7,517 nucleotides of DNA from Oscillospiraceae bacterium. GTDB taxonomy: Bacteria; Bacillota; Clostridia; Oscillospirales; UBA929. The stretch lies in contig JAITQI010000162.1 in NCBI GenBank assembly GCA_031289065.1, positions 1 to 7,517 on the forward strand, written 5' to 3'. The notes under the pieces were generated by a model that ran no database searches, was not told the origin of the DNA, and saw only the letters and a program-made list of their open reading frames with translations. Position numbers and translations under genes: made by a program. Within the stretch, counting starts at the first letter, position 1; each line of letters begins with the position of its first letter. Below, in pieces: positions 1 to 5,478 of the stretch.

Positions 1-52
1 GCAGAGGTCTGCAAAACCTCCACCCCCAGTTCAAGTCTGGGTGGCGCCTCCA
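1..52 (+). tRNA. tRNA-Cys(GCA), 5' part missing
   Basis: This is the 3' part of a cysteine tRNA cut by the window edge; roughly the first 24 bases (acceptor 5' strand and most of the D arm) lie outside. The anticodon stem pairs GAGGT (4-8) with ACCTC (16-20) around the loop CTGCAAA (9-15), giving anticodon GCA at 11-13. A four-base variable region (21-24) is followed by the T arm CCCAG/CTGGG (25-29 and 37-41) with loop TTCAAGT. The acceptor 3' strand TGGCGCC (42-48) is followed by discriminator T at 49 and an encoded CCA (50-52). U73 is the known identity element for cysteinyl-tRNA synthetase, which fits the anticodon. Missing bases prevent checking the acceptor pairing. Confidence 0.95.
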
Positions 53-107
53 ACAATTGAGGACAAAAAGGTGCATAGGCGTCACGTCCTAACGCCGCAA
101 GCGAAAG

Positions 108-146
108 CGGGTTCCCAGAACATGATTTCTGGGGGCCTGTTTTTTT
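108..146 (+). terminator. Intrinsic terminator after tRNA-Cys
   Basis: A 13-bp uninterrupted stem (108-120 with 127-139, including three G-T wobbles) closes a six-base loop, CATGAT, and runs directly into seven T (140-146). The A run at 104-106 can pair with part of the T tract. This is a textbook Rho-independent terminator and ends the tRNA transcript. The 55-base trailer between the tRNA and the stem can form two small competing hairpins (60-64 with 86-90, or 78-82 with 92-96). Confidence 0.9.
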
Positions 147-172
147 ATCTGGGTAGGCGATGAGGCCATACA

Positions 173-201
173 TTGACGTTATGGGGGAAACCTTGTATAC
201 T
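173..201 (+). promoter_or_regulatory. Housekeeping sigma promoter upstream of the micro-ORF
   Basis: The -35 box is TTGACG (173-178, five of six to consensus) and the -10 box is TATACT (196-201, five of six), separated by exactly 17 bases. Transcription would start near 208, giving a leader of about 20 bases that carries AAGGAGG (216-222). The promoter lies just after the tRNA terminator, so it starts a separate transcript. It is seen by eye only, but the match is strong. Confidence 0.8.
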
Positions 202-229
202 GTTTGCAGGATGATAAGGAGGCGGCATG

Positions 230-328
230 ATGAGCAAACGGAAGGTGTTCAGGGGGTTGTTCGTGCTTTCTACGGCCTGTGTGGGTTGCGTTGTGATCAT
301 TGCGGAGTCGCCTTGTGGTATCTGCTGA
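230..328 (+). CDS. Putative Cys-rich small membrane or leader peptide (32 aa)
   Basis: I do not recognise this peptide. It is called because a strong promoter (173-201) and an ideal Shine-Dalgarno sequence, AAGGAGG at 216-222, sit right in front of it. Two ATG codons are adjacent (227 and 230); the second has the better 7-base spacing, so the start is set there, and starting at 227 only adds one Met. The N-terminus is basic (SKRKVFR, residues 2-8) and is followed by a hydrophobic stretch (about 9-25, GLFVLSTACVGCVVIIA). The end is ESPCGIC. Four of 32 residues are Cys, in two CxxC pairs: 17/20 inside the hydrophobic part and 29/32 at the very C-terminus. It could be a small membrane protein, a degenerate lipoprotein signal (STAC at 14-17 is not a canonical lipobox), or a Cys-codon leader peptide. 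Coding is not proven, because the frame is too short for codon statistics. Confidence 0.5.
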   Translation: MSKRKVFRGLFVLSTACVGCVVIIAESPCGIC

Positions 329-352
329 CTTTCCGCCATTAATACCGTTTTT
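317..352 (+). terminator. Weak possible terminator at the end of the micro-ORF
   Basis: GGTAT (317-321) can pair with ATACC (342-346) around a 20-base loop, followed after one G by five T (348-352). The stem is only 5 bp and the loop is long, so termination would be inefficient. A different fold, GCGGAGTC (302-309) with GACT and CCGC (327-330, 333-336), is mutually exclusive with it. The 5' arm lies within the last codons of the micro-ORF. Confidence 0.25.
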
Positions 353-503
353 GCCGGGACATATGGCGCATGAAAAGGTAAAAACATTTCGTATAAATAG
401 GCTGCGTTTCTACGCAGTCATGACGCAAAATTTTCCTGTCGCACGCAGAAATATATTGGCTCGCTGTATGGCGAAACATTGCATGAGACTGCCGTGTTTT
501 GTA
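329..503 (+). other. Gene-free stretch with one short hairpin
   Basis: No supported gene lies here. The stretch is visibly richer in A and T than the genes around it. One clear hairpin pairs CTGCGT (402-407) with ACGCAG (412-417) over the tetraloop TTCT; it has no T run directly after it. An AAAATTTT palindrome lies at 427-434. The reading frames crossing this region have no ribosome binding site and run into the next gene in a different frame. Confidence 0.4.
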
Positions 504-532
504 TCGACAAACGGAGAGAAGAATGGTATAAT
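504..532 (+). promoter_or_regulatory. Extended -10 promoter of the CapA-family gene
   Basis: The -10 box is a perfect TATAAT (527-532) preceded by the extended element TG (524-525). The -35 box is TCGACA (504-509, five of six) at a 17-base spacing. Transcription would begin near 539, leaving a leader of about 95 bases before the CapA-family start codon. Confidence 0.8.
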
Positions 533-577
533 GTACTTATTTGCCGGGTTGTCTATTCCGCGTCAATGCGCGCTGAT

Positions 578-597
578 CCGCGGCGGCGGGGCCGCGG
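578..597 (+). promoter_or_regulatory. GC hairpin in the CapA-family leader
   Basis: CCGCGGC (578-584) pairs fully with GCCGCGG (591-597) around the six-base loop GGCGGG. It sits in the untranslated leader, about 35 bases before the start codon, and has no T tract, so it is not a terminator. It may affect mRNA stability or translation. No known riboswitch class is recognised. Confidence 0.45.
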
Positions 598-633
598 CCC
601 GGGACAGAGTTTGCCGAGGACGGGGGAAACACC

Positions 634-1776
634 ATGAGGAAGGCGATCATTTTTCTCTTCGCGCTTGCGGTGGCGATTGTGACCGCCGCCGTCCACATCC
701 CCGTCACGATGATGGAGGAGCCGGCAGTATCGGCCCTGCCGGATAGTTCCCCGGTCAGCGTCACCCCGGCGGCGCCCACGCCGCCCCCCGAAACGTTGCC
801 CGACGGGCAGCCGCCCCTTGCCCCGCCGGAACAGGCGGCTCCGCTCACCCTCACCTTCGGGGGGGATGTGCTGTTGGACAGGGGTGTGGCGGGGCTCATC
901 GGCCCCTGGGGGGACTATGGGCAGGTCGTCGCCCCGGAACTGACCGCCCTGTTTTCGGAGAGCGCCCTGGCCTTTGTCAACCTGGAGCTCCCCTTCAGCA
1001 CCCGAGGGCAGCCCCTGCCGGACAAGACCTACACTTTTCGGGGCAACCCGGCCCACTTGGGCTTTTTGCCGTTTATGGGCATAGACGCGGTGACGCTGGC
1101 CAACAATCACATGCTGGACTACGGCACGGACGCGATGATGGACACCGTCGCGTTGCTGGACGCGCTGGGCATTGGGCACACGGGGGCTGGGGACAGCCGG
1201 GCCAGCGCGGCGGCGCCCAGTCTGTTGACCGCCCAGGGTCAGCGTATCGCCTTTTTGGGGGCGTCCCGGGTGGTGCCCAGCACCGATTGGCACGCCGGTA
1301 AAAACAAACCCGGCCTGTTCACCACCTACGACCCCGCCGCCCTCAACGCGGCCATCGCCGAGGCCCGCGACATCGCCGACTTGGTGGTGGTTTACGTCCA
1401 CTGGGGCGAAGAGATGAACGATCAAGCCCAGCCCTACCAAATCGAGCTGGCCCACGGCTACATAGACGCGGGGGCGGATTTGGTCATCGGGTCGCACCCC
1501 CATGTGGTTCAGGGTTTGGAATTCTATCAGGGCAAGCTGATTGCCTACAGTCTGGGTAATTTCGTCTTCACCGACGCCGACCGGGACACCATGGCGCTGC
1601 AAGTCTCCTACGAGGGGGCGGACATGACGGGGGCGCAGGTTTTTTTCGCCCACATCCACAACTTGAAGACCGCCTTGGTGACCGAACCGGCGGCCAAGGC
1701 GGACATGCGGGCCCATCTGCAAGCGCTGTCCCCCGGCGTGGTCATCGATGAGGCGGGATGGGTCTTGCCGGGATAG
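634..1776 (+). CDS. CapA/PGA_cap-family metallophosphatase, membrane-anchored or secreted
   Basis: This is a 380-residue member of the CapA (poly-gamma-glutamate capsule synthesis, PGA_cap) family, which has a calcineurin-like metallophosphoesterase fold. It begins with an uncleaved or cleavable signal segment (MRK then hydrophobic 4-20), followed by a Pro/Ala-rich linker (about 37-70), so the domain should lie outside the membrane. Domain motifs in order are GGDV (76-79), NLE (116-118), LANNH (155-159), HWG (256-258), GSHPHV (286-291) and SLGNF (306-310), covering the expected metal-binding Asp, Asn and His positions. In Bacillus, CapA acts with CapB and CapC in capsule polymer synthesis or export; neither is present here, so the substrate is unknown and a cell-envelope hydrolase role is possible. 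The start at 634 follows a weak GGGGGA site (622-627) and gives an intact signal sequence. It is monocistronic, with its own promoter. Confidence 0.9.
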   Translation: MRKAIIFLFALAVAIVTAAVHIPVTMMEEPAVSALPDSSPVSVTPAAPTPPPETLPDGQPPLAPPEQAAPLTLTFGGDVLLDRGVAGLIGPWGDYGQVVAPELTALFSESALAFVNLELPFSTRGQPLPDKTYTFRGNPAHLGFLPFMGIDAVTLANNHMLDYGTDAMMDTVALLDALGIGHTGAGDSRASAAAPSLLTAQGQRIAFLGASRVVPSTDWHAGKNKPGLFTTYDPAALNAAIAEARDIADLVVVYVHWGEEMNDQAQPYQIELAHGYIDAGADLVIGSHPHVVQGLEFYQGKLIAYSLGNFVFTDADRDTMALQVSYEGADMTGAQVFFAHIHNLKTALVTEPAAKADMRAHLQALSPGVVIDEAGWVLPG

Positions 1777-1781
1777 CGGAT

Positions 1782-1808
1782 CCGGGGTCGGGGCAACGGT
1801 CCCGCCGG
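1782..1808 (+). terminator. GC hairpin after the CapA-family gene, doubtful terminator
   Basis: CCGG (1782-1785) pairs with CCGG (1805-1808), and inside it CGGGG (1789-1793) pairs with TCCCG (1800-1804), leaving a three-base bulge and a six-base loop. It begins six bases after the stop codon, where a terminator is expected. However, the nearest T-rich run (1831-1840) is more than 20 bases away, so efficient intrinsic termination is doubtful. Confidence 0.3.
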
Positions 1809-1814
1809 GATGAG

Positions 1815-1829
1815 CAAGATCTTGTACAA
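1815..1829. promoter_or_regulatory. Overlapping palindromes upstream of the isomerase promoter, possible operator
   Basis: CAAGATCTTG (1815-1824) is a perfect 10-base palindrome and overlaps TTGTACAA (1822-1829), a perfect 8-base palindrome. They lie 17-31 bases upstream of the -35 box of the next gene. Next to them is an AT tract (1828-1840, AAATTTTATTTTT) that resembles an UP element. A regulator site is plausible but unproven. Confidence 0.3.
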
Positions 1830-1845
1830 ATTTTATTTTTCCCCC

Positions 1846-1874
1846 TTGCCTCGCGGCGTCTTCTCGTTTATAAT
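1846..1874 (+). promoter_or_regulatory. Housekeeping sigma promoter of the isomerase-like gene
   Basis: A perfect TATAAT -10 box (1869-1874) is spaced 17 bases from TTGCCT (1846-1851, four of six to TTGACA). An AT tract (1828-1840) just upstream may strengthen it. Transcription would start near 1881, giving a leader of about 35 bases with the ribosome binding site GAGGGAG (1899-1905). Confidence 0.75.
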
Positions 1875-1915
1875 GGAGTACAGTAAATCACGACTAAAGA
1901 GGGAGATTTTTTATC

Positions 1916-3400
1916 ATGTTGACAAACATTCCCGCCGTCAAGCTGGGGCTGGTCGCGGTCAGCCGCGATTGTTTCCCGGCCAGCCTGTCCGAACGACGCC
2001 GCGTGGCCGTGGCCAAAGCCGCCGTCGGCTTGGATCTGGATCTGTATGAAGCCAAGACCATTGTGGAAAACGAAAAAGATGCCCTGGCAGCCCTGGATGA
2101 AATCAAAAAGGCCGGGGCCAACGCCCTGGTGGTCTATCTGGGCAACTTTGGCCCGGAGGGGCCGGAAACCCTGATGGCCCAAAAATTCGGCGGGCCGGTG
2201 ATGTTCGTGGCCGCCGCCGAGGAGAGCGGGGAAGACCTCATCGACGGGCGGGGCGACGCCTACTGCGGTATGCTCAACGCCTCGTACAACCTGGGACTGC
2301 GCGGCCTTCGGGCCTACATCCCGGAGTATCCGGTGGGCACCGCCGCCGAGGTGGCCGGTATGATCGCCGAATTCGCCCCCATCGCCCGCATTCTGGTGGG
2401 GTTGGCCGGGCTGAAAATTTTCGGCTTCGGCCCCCGGCCCTATGACTTCTTGGCCTGCAACGCGCCCATCAAGCCGCTGTTCGACCTGGGGGTGGAAGTG
2501 CAGGAGAACTCAGAGCTTGACCTCTTCGCCGCCTACAACGCCCACAAGGGCGACAAGCGCATCGAGGCCATCCAGGCCGACATGGCCGCCGAGTTGGGCG
2601 CGGGCAACCGCTATGCCGGTATCCTGCCCCGGCTGGCCCAGTATGAGGCGACGCTGCTGGACTGGTATGAGGAGAACCTGGGCGCGTCGAAGTACGCCGT
2701 GTTCGCCAACAAGTGCTGGCCGGCCTTCCAGACCCAGTTCGGGTTTGTACCCTGTTATGTCAACTCCCGGCTGGCCGCACGGGGCATCCCGGTGGCCTGC
2801 GAGACCGATATTTACGGCGCGCTGAGCGAGTACATCATCACGCTGGCCACCCTGGGCCCGGCCACCCTGCTGGACATCAACAACACCGTCCCGGCCGACA
2901 TGGCCAAGGCCAACGCGGCGGCCGTGGGCGGCTACAAGCTCACCGACCTGTTCATGGGGTTCCACTGCGGCAACACGTCGGCCTGTCTGCTCAAAAAGCC
3001 TCAGATGGACTTCCAGCGCATCATGCGCCGGGCCCTGGAGCCCGACCGGGAGCCGGACATCACCCGGGGTACCCTGGAAGGGGCCATCAAGGACGGGGCG
3101 ATCACCCTGTTCCGCCTGCAAAGCACCGCCTCCGCCGAGCTGAAGAGCTATGTGGCCCAAGGTGAAATCCTGCCGGTGGATCCCCGGAGTTTCGGGTCCA
3201 TCGCGGTGTTCGCCGTGCCCGAAATGGGGCGGTTTTACCGGCATGTGCTGATCGCCAAACGTTACCCCCACCATGCGGGCGTCGCCTTCGGCCACGTGGG
3301 CAAGACGCTGTTTGCCGCCATGAAGTTGCTGGGCGTGTGCGATGTGGCGTACAACCAACCGGCGGGGACGCTGTACTGCGGAGAGAACCCCTTCGCGTAA
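1916..3400 (+). CDS. L-fucose/L-arabinose isomerase family protein
   Basis: This 494-residue protein resembles the L-fucose/L-arabinose isomerase superfamily (COG2407 type), whose members interconvert aldoses and ketoses with a divalent metal in the cytoplasm. Recognisable conserved blocks are KCWPAFQ (266-272), GIPVACETDIYGALS (290-304), TLLDINN (317-323), FHCGN (349-353) and the His-rich segment PHHAGVAFGH (451-460). Glu296 and Asp320 are 24 residues apart, the same spacing as the metal ligands Glu337 and Asp361 known for E. coli FucI. The third ligand would be a His in 452-460 (inferred). The N-terminal 170 residues form the Rossmann-like domains. It is shorter than FucI (about 590 residues). 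No kinase, aldolase or transporter lies beside it, so the substrate is uncertain. It has its own promoter and a strong terminator. The start at 1916 is the first ATG after GAGGGAG. Confidence 0.88.
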   Translation: MLTNIPAVKLGLVAVSRDCFPASLSERRRVAVAKAAVGLDLDLYEAKTIVENEKDALAALDEIKKAGANALVVYLGNFGPEGPETLMAQKFGGPVMFVAAAEESGEDLIDGRGDAYCGMLNASYNLGLRGLRAYIPEYPVGTAAEVAGMIAEFAPIARILVGLAGLKIFGFGPRPYDFLACNAPIKPLFDLGVEVQENSELDLFAAYNAHKGDKRIEAIQADMAAELGAGNRYAGILPRLAQYEATLLDWYEENLGASKYAVFANKCWPAFQTQFGFVPCYVNSRLAARGIPVACETDIYGALSEYIITLATLGPATLLDINNTVPADMAKANAAAVGGYKLTDLFMGFHCGNTSACLLKKPQMDFQRIMRRALEPDREPDITRGTLEGAIKDGAITLFRLQSTASAELKSYVAQGEILPVDPRSFGSIAVFAVPEMGRFYRHVLIAKRYPHHAGVAFGHVGKTLFAAMKLLGVCDVAYNQPAGTLYCGENPFA

Positions 3401-3414
3401 GCGGGGGGAGGATA

Positions 3415-3434
3415 GGGCGGATTGCCATCCGTCC
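3415..3434 (+). other. Short hairpin between the isomerase gene and the shared terminator
   Basis: GGGCGGAT (3415-3422) pairs with ATCCGTCC (3427-3434), with one G-T wobble, over the loop TGCC. No T run follows directly. It may protect the mRNA 3' end or merely be chance; the efficient terminator lies further on. Confidence 0.3.
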
Positions 3435-3470
3435 CCTACGGAGAGCGCGGCGATTTTTTAACGATGTTGT

Positions 3471-3517
3471 AAAAAGACAACCCGAGGGCCTTGTTGGGGC
3501 CATCGGGTTGTCTTTTT
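3471..3517. terminator. Bidirectional intrinsic terminator between convergent genes
   Basis: AAAAAGACAACCCGA (3471-3485) pairs perfectly with its reverse complement at 3503-3517, giving 15 bp. An inner GGCC/GGCC stem (3487-3490 with 3498-3501) extends it above a G-A mismatch. Each arm begins with five A and ends with five T in the partner, so a T tract is present on both strands. It ends the isomerase-like transcript from the left and the tig-clpP-clpX transcript from the right; it lies 15 bases beyond the clpX stop codon. Confidence 0.92.
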
Positions 3518-3532
3518 AGGCTTTTTGGAACG

Positions 3533-4840
3533 TTATGAGGCGTTGACCCGGCGGGCGGGTTTGGGTTTGGGGGCCACTTTGTGACCGGGGAGACGCCGCT
3601 GGCGGTCGGGGTTGCGCTCGACTTCGGGGGGTTCGCCCCGGAGGATGGTGGCGGCGGTGAGGGTGAGCTTTTCGATGGCGTAATCCGACGGGATGTCATA
3701 CATGATGGGGGTTACGGCCTCTTCCAGCACCGCCCGCAGACCGCGTGCGCCGATGTTGCGCTCGATGGCCTTGTCGGCCAGGGCTTCCAGCGCGTCCCGA
3801 GAGAAGGACAGCTCCACGCCGTCGTACTCGAAGAGCTTTTTGTACTGCTTGGTCAGGGCGTTTTTGGGCTCGGTGAGGATGAGAATCAACTCGTCCCGGG
3901 TCAGGGAACCCAGGGGGGCGACCACGGGGAGGCGGCCCACCAGCTCCGGGATGATGCCGAATTTGAGCAAATCGTGGGGCTGAATCTCGGCCAGGATGGC
4001 GGTCAAGTCCTTTTCCTTGCGGCTGACCACTTCGGCGCCGAAGCCCAGGCCCTTTTTGCCGATGCGGTTTTCGATGATCTTTTCGATGCCGTCGAAGGCG
4101 CCGCCGCAGATGAACAGGATGTTGGCCGTGTTGACCTGGATGAACTCCTGGTGGGGATGCTTGCGCCCGCCCTGGGGGGGGACGTTGGCGATGGTGCCCT
4201 CCAGGATTTTCAGCAGGGCCTGCTGGACGCCCTCGCCGCTGACGTCCCTTGTGATGGAGACGTTTTCGCTCTTGCGGGCGATTTTGTCCAGCTCGTCGAT
4301 ATAGATGATGCCCCGCTCGGCCAACTCCACGTCGTAGTCGGCGGCCTGAATCAGGCGCAGCAGGATGTTCTCCACGTCTTCGCCCACATACCCGGCCTCT
4401 GTCAGGGTGGTGGCGTCGGCAATGGCGAAGGGGACATGGAGAATTCGCGCCAGCGTCTGGGCGAAATGGGTCTTGCCGCAGCCTGTCGGCCCGAGCATCA
4501 GGATGTTGCTCTTCTGCAGTTCCACGTCCTCGCCGCCGCCGTAATGAATGCGTTTGTAGTGGTTGTAGACGGCCACCGAAAGGGCGATTTTGGCCTTCTC
4601 CTGGCCCACCACGTACTGATCCAGGATACTGCGGATCTCGTGGGGGTTGGGGAGGGCTTCCACCGGCTCGAAGGTGCGCTTGGTGACCGTGTCGAACCCC
4701 TCGTCGAGAATGTTGAGGCAAAGGTGCACACATTCATTGCAAATGTAAGCCCCGGGGCCTGCGATCAGGCGTTTGACGCGGTCTTGGTGTTTGCCGCAGA
4801 AGGAACATGTGACAACTCTCTTATCGTCGGATTTGGGCAT
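3533..4840 (-). CDS. clpX: ClpX, ATP-dependent Clp protease unfoldase subunit
   Basis: This 435-residue AAA+ unfoldase forms a hexamer on ClpP, pulls tagged or misfolded proteins through its pore and feeds them to the protease. The N-terminal zinc-binding domain has four Cys (12, 15, 34, 37). Walker A is GPTGCGKT (117-124), the pore loop is GYVG (150-153), Walker B is IIYIDELDK (178-186), the RKH loop is at 226-228 and sensor II is GARGLR (364-369). LGF (265-267) occupies the ClpP-docking loop position, where many homologues have IGF. All key residues are present. The last 25 residues or so form a basic Pro/Lys/Arg tail, slightly longer than usual (E. coli about 424 residues). The ATG at 4840 follows GGGAGG (4852-4847) with six bases between. 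It is the last gene of the operon, 49 bases after clpP. No lon gene follows, although lon often does in relatives. Confidence 0.98.
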   Translation of the reverse strand: MPKSDDKRVVTCSFCGKHQDRVKRLIAGPGAYICNECVHLCLNILDEGFDTVTKRTFEPVEALPNPHEIRSILDQYVVGQEKAKIALSVAVYNHYKRIHYGGGEDVELQKSNILMLGPTGCGKTHFAQTLARILHVPFAIADATTLTEAGYVGEDVENILLRLIQAADYDVELAERGIIYIDELDKIARKSENVSITRDVSGEGVQQALLKILEGTIANVPPQGGRKHPHQEFIQVNTANILFICGGAFDGIEKIIENRIGKKGLGFGAEVVSRKEKDLTAILAEIQPHDLLKFGIIPELVGRLPVVAPLGSLTRDELILILTEPKNALTKQYKKLFEYDGVELSFSRDALEALADKAIERNIGARGLRAVLEEAVTPIMYDIPSDYAIEKLTLTAATILRGEPPEVERNPDRQRRLPGHKVAPKPKPARRVNAS

Positions 4841-4889
4841 GGTGTACCTCCCGGAAAAAAGAAGTCGGGCCGCGGGGAAAAACGCGTGC

Positions 4890-5471
4890 TCAGCGCTTGG
4901 TGATGACGGTGTCGATCAGGCCGTAGGCTTTCGCCTCTTCGGCGGTAAGGAAGTGATCCCGGTCGGTGTCGCGTTCGATGACGTCCAGGGGTTTGCCGGT
5001 GGCCTCCATCAGGATGCGGTTGAGGGTTTGCCGGGTCTGCAAAATGTGTTCGGTGTGAATCTTCATGTCGGACGCCTGGCCGCGCATACCGCCGAGGGGT
5101 TGGTGGATCAAAATTTCGGCGTTGGGTAGCGCCATGCGTTTGCCTTTGGCCCCGGCGGTGAGCAGGAGGGCCCCCATGGAGGCGGCCATGCCCACGCAGA
5201 TGGTGGACACATCGGCCTTGATATACTGCATGGTGTCATAAATGGCCAGACCGGCTGTGACAGAACCGCCCGGGCTGTTGATATAAAACTGAATGTCCTT
5301 GTCCGGGTCCTGGGCTTCCAGGTAGAGCAGCTGGGCGACCACCAGACTGGCGGTCACGTCGTTGACCTCTTCGGACAAAAAGACGATGCGGTCGTTGAGC
5401 AGACGGGAATAGATGTCATAGGAGCGTTCGCCCCGGTTGGTTTGCTCTACAACAATGGGTACCAGACTCAT
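4890..5471 (-). CDS. clpP: ClpP, ATP-dependent Clp protease proteolytic subunit
   Basis: This 193-residue serine protease subunit forms the two-ring, 14-mer chamber that degrades substrates delivered by ClpX or other Clp ATPases. The catalytic triad is Ser98 (in MAASMGA), His123 (in LIHQP) and Asp172 (in DTDRD), the same numbering as in Gram-positive ClpP. The oxyanion-region motif NSPGGSV (65-71) is intact. Length is typical, with no long propeptide. The ATG at 5471 is preceded by GGAGGAGT (5488-5481) with nine bases between. That site overlaps the TGA stop of tig (5481-5479), and only seven bases separate the two genes, so translation of clpP is probably coupled to tig. Confidence 0.98.
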   Translation of the reverse strand: MSLVPIVVEQTNRGERSYDIYSRLLNDRIVFLSEEVNDVTASLVVAQLLYLEAQDPDKDIQFYINSPGGSVTAGLAIYDTMQYIKADVSTICVGMAASMGALLLTAGAKGKRMALPNAEILIHQPLGGMRGQASDMKIHTEHILQTRQTLNRILMEATGKPLDVIERDTDRDHFLTAEEAKAYGLIDTVITKR

Positions 5472-5478
5472 GTGTTCT

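Noticed and set aside
1..52. tRNA-Cys 3' end as an integration site for a mobile element
   Set aside because: No integrase gene follows and no repeat of the tRNA 3' end was seen elsewhere in the window.
392..397. TATAAA at 392-397 as a further promoter
   Set aside because: No acceptable -35 box at 16-18 bases and no extended TG element.
300..746. Plus-strand frame of 148 codons spanning the CapA-family promoter and start
   Set aside because: No ribosome binding site, crosses a strong promoter and hairpin, and overlaps the real gene in another frame.
553..1722. Minus-strand frame of 389 codons opposite the CapA-family gene
   Set aside because: Shadow frame rich in Gly, Arg and Val without motifs; the plus strand encodes clear PGA_cap motifs.
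2510..3358. Minus-strand frame of 282 codons opposite the isomerase-like gene
   Set aside because: Shadow frame in a GC-rich gene; no ribosome binding site or recognisable domain.
3581..4903. Long plus-strand reading frame of 440 codons opposite clpX
   Set aside because: It is a codon-bias shadow: the minus strand has an intact ClpX with all motifs, while this frame shows only low-complexity Val/Gly/Asp-rich sequence and no ribosome binding site.
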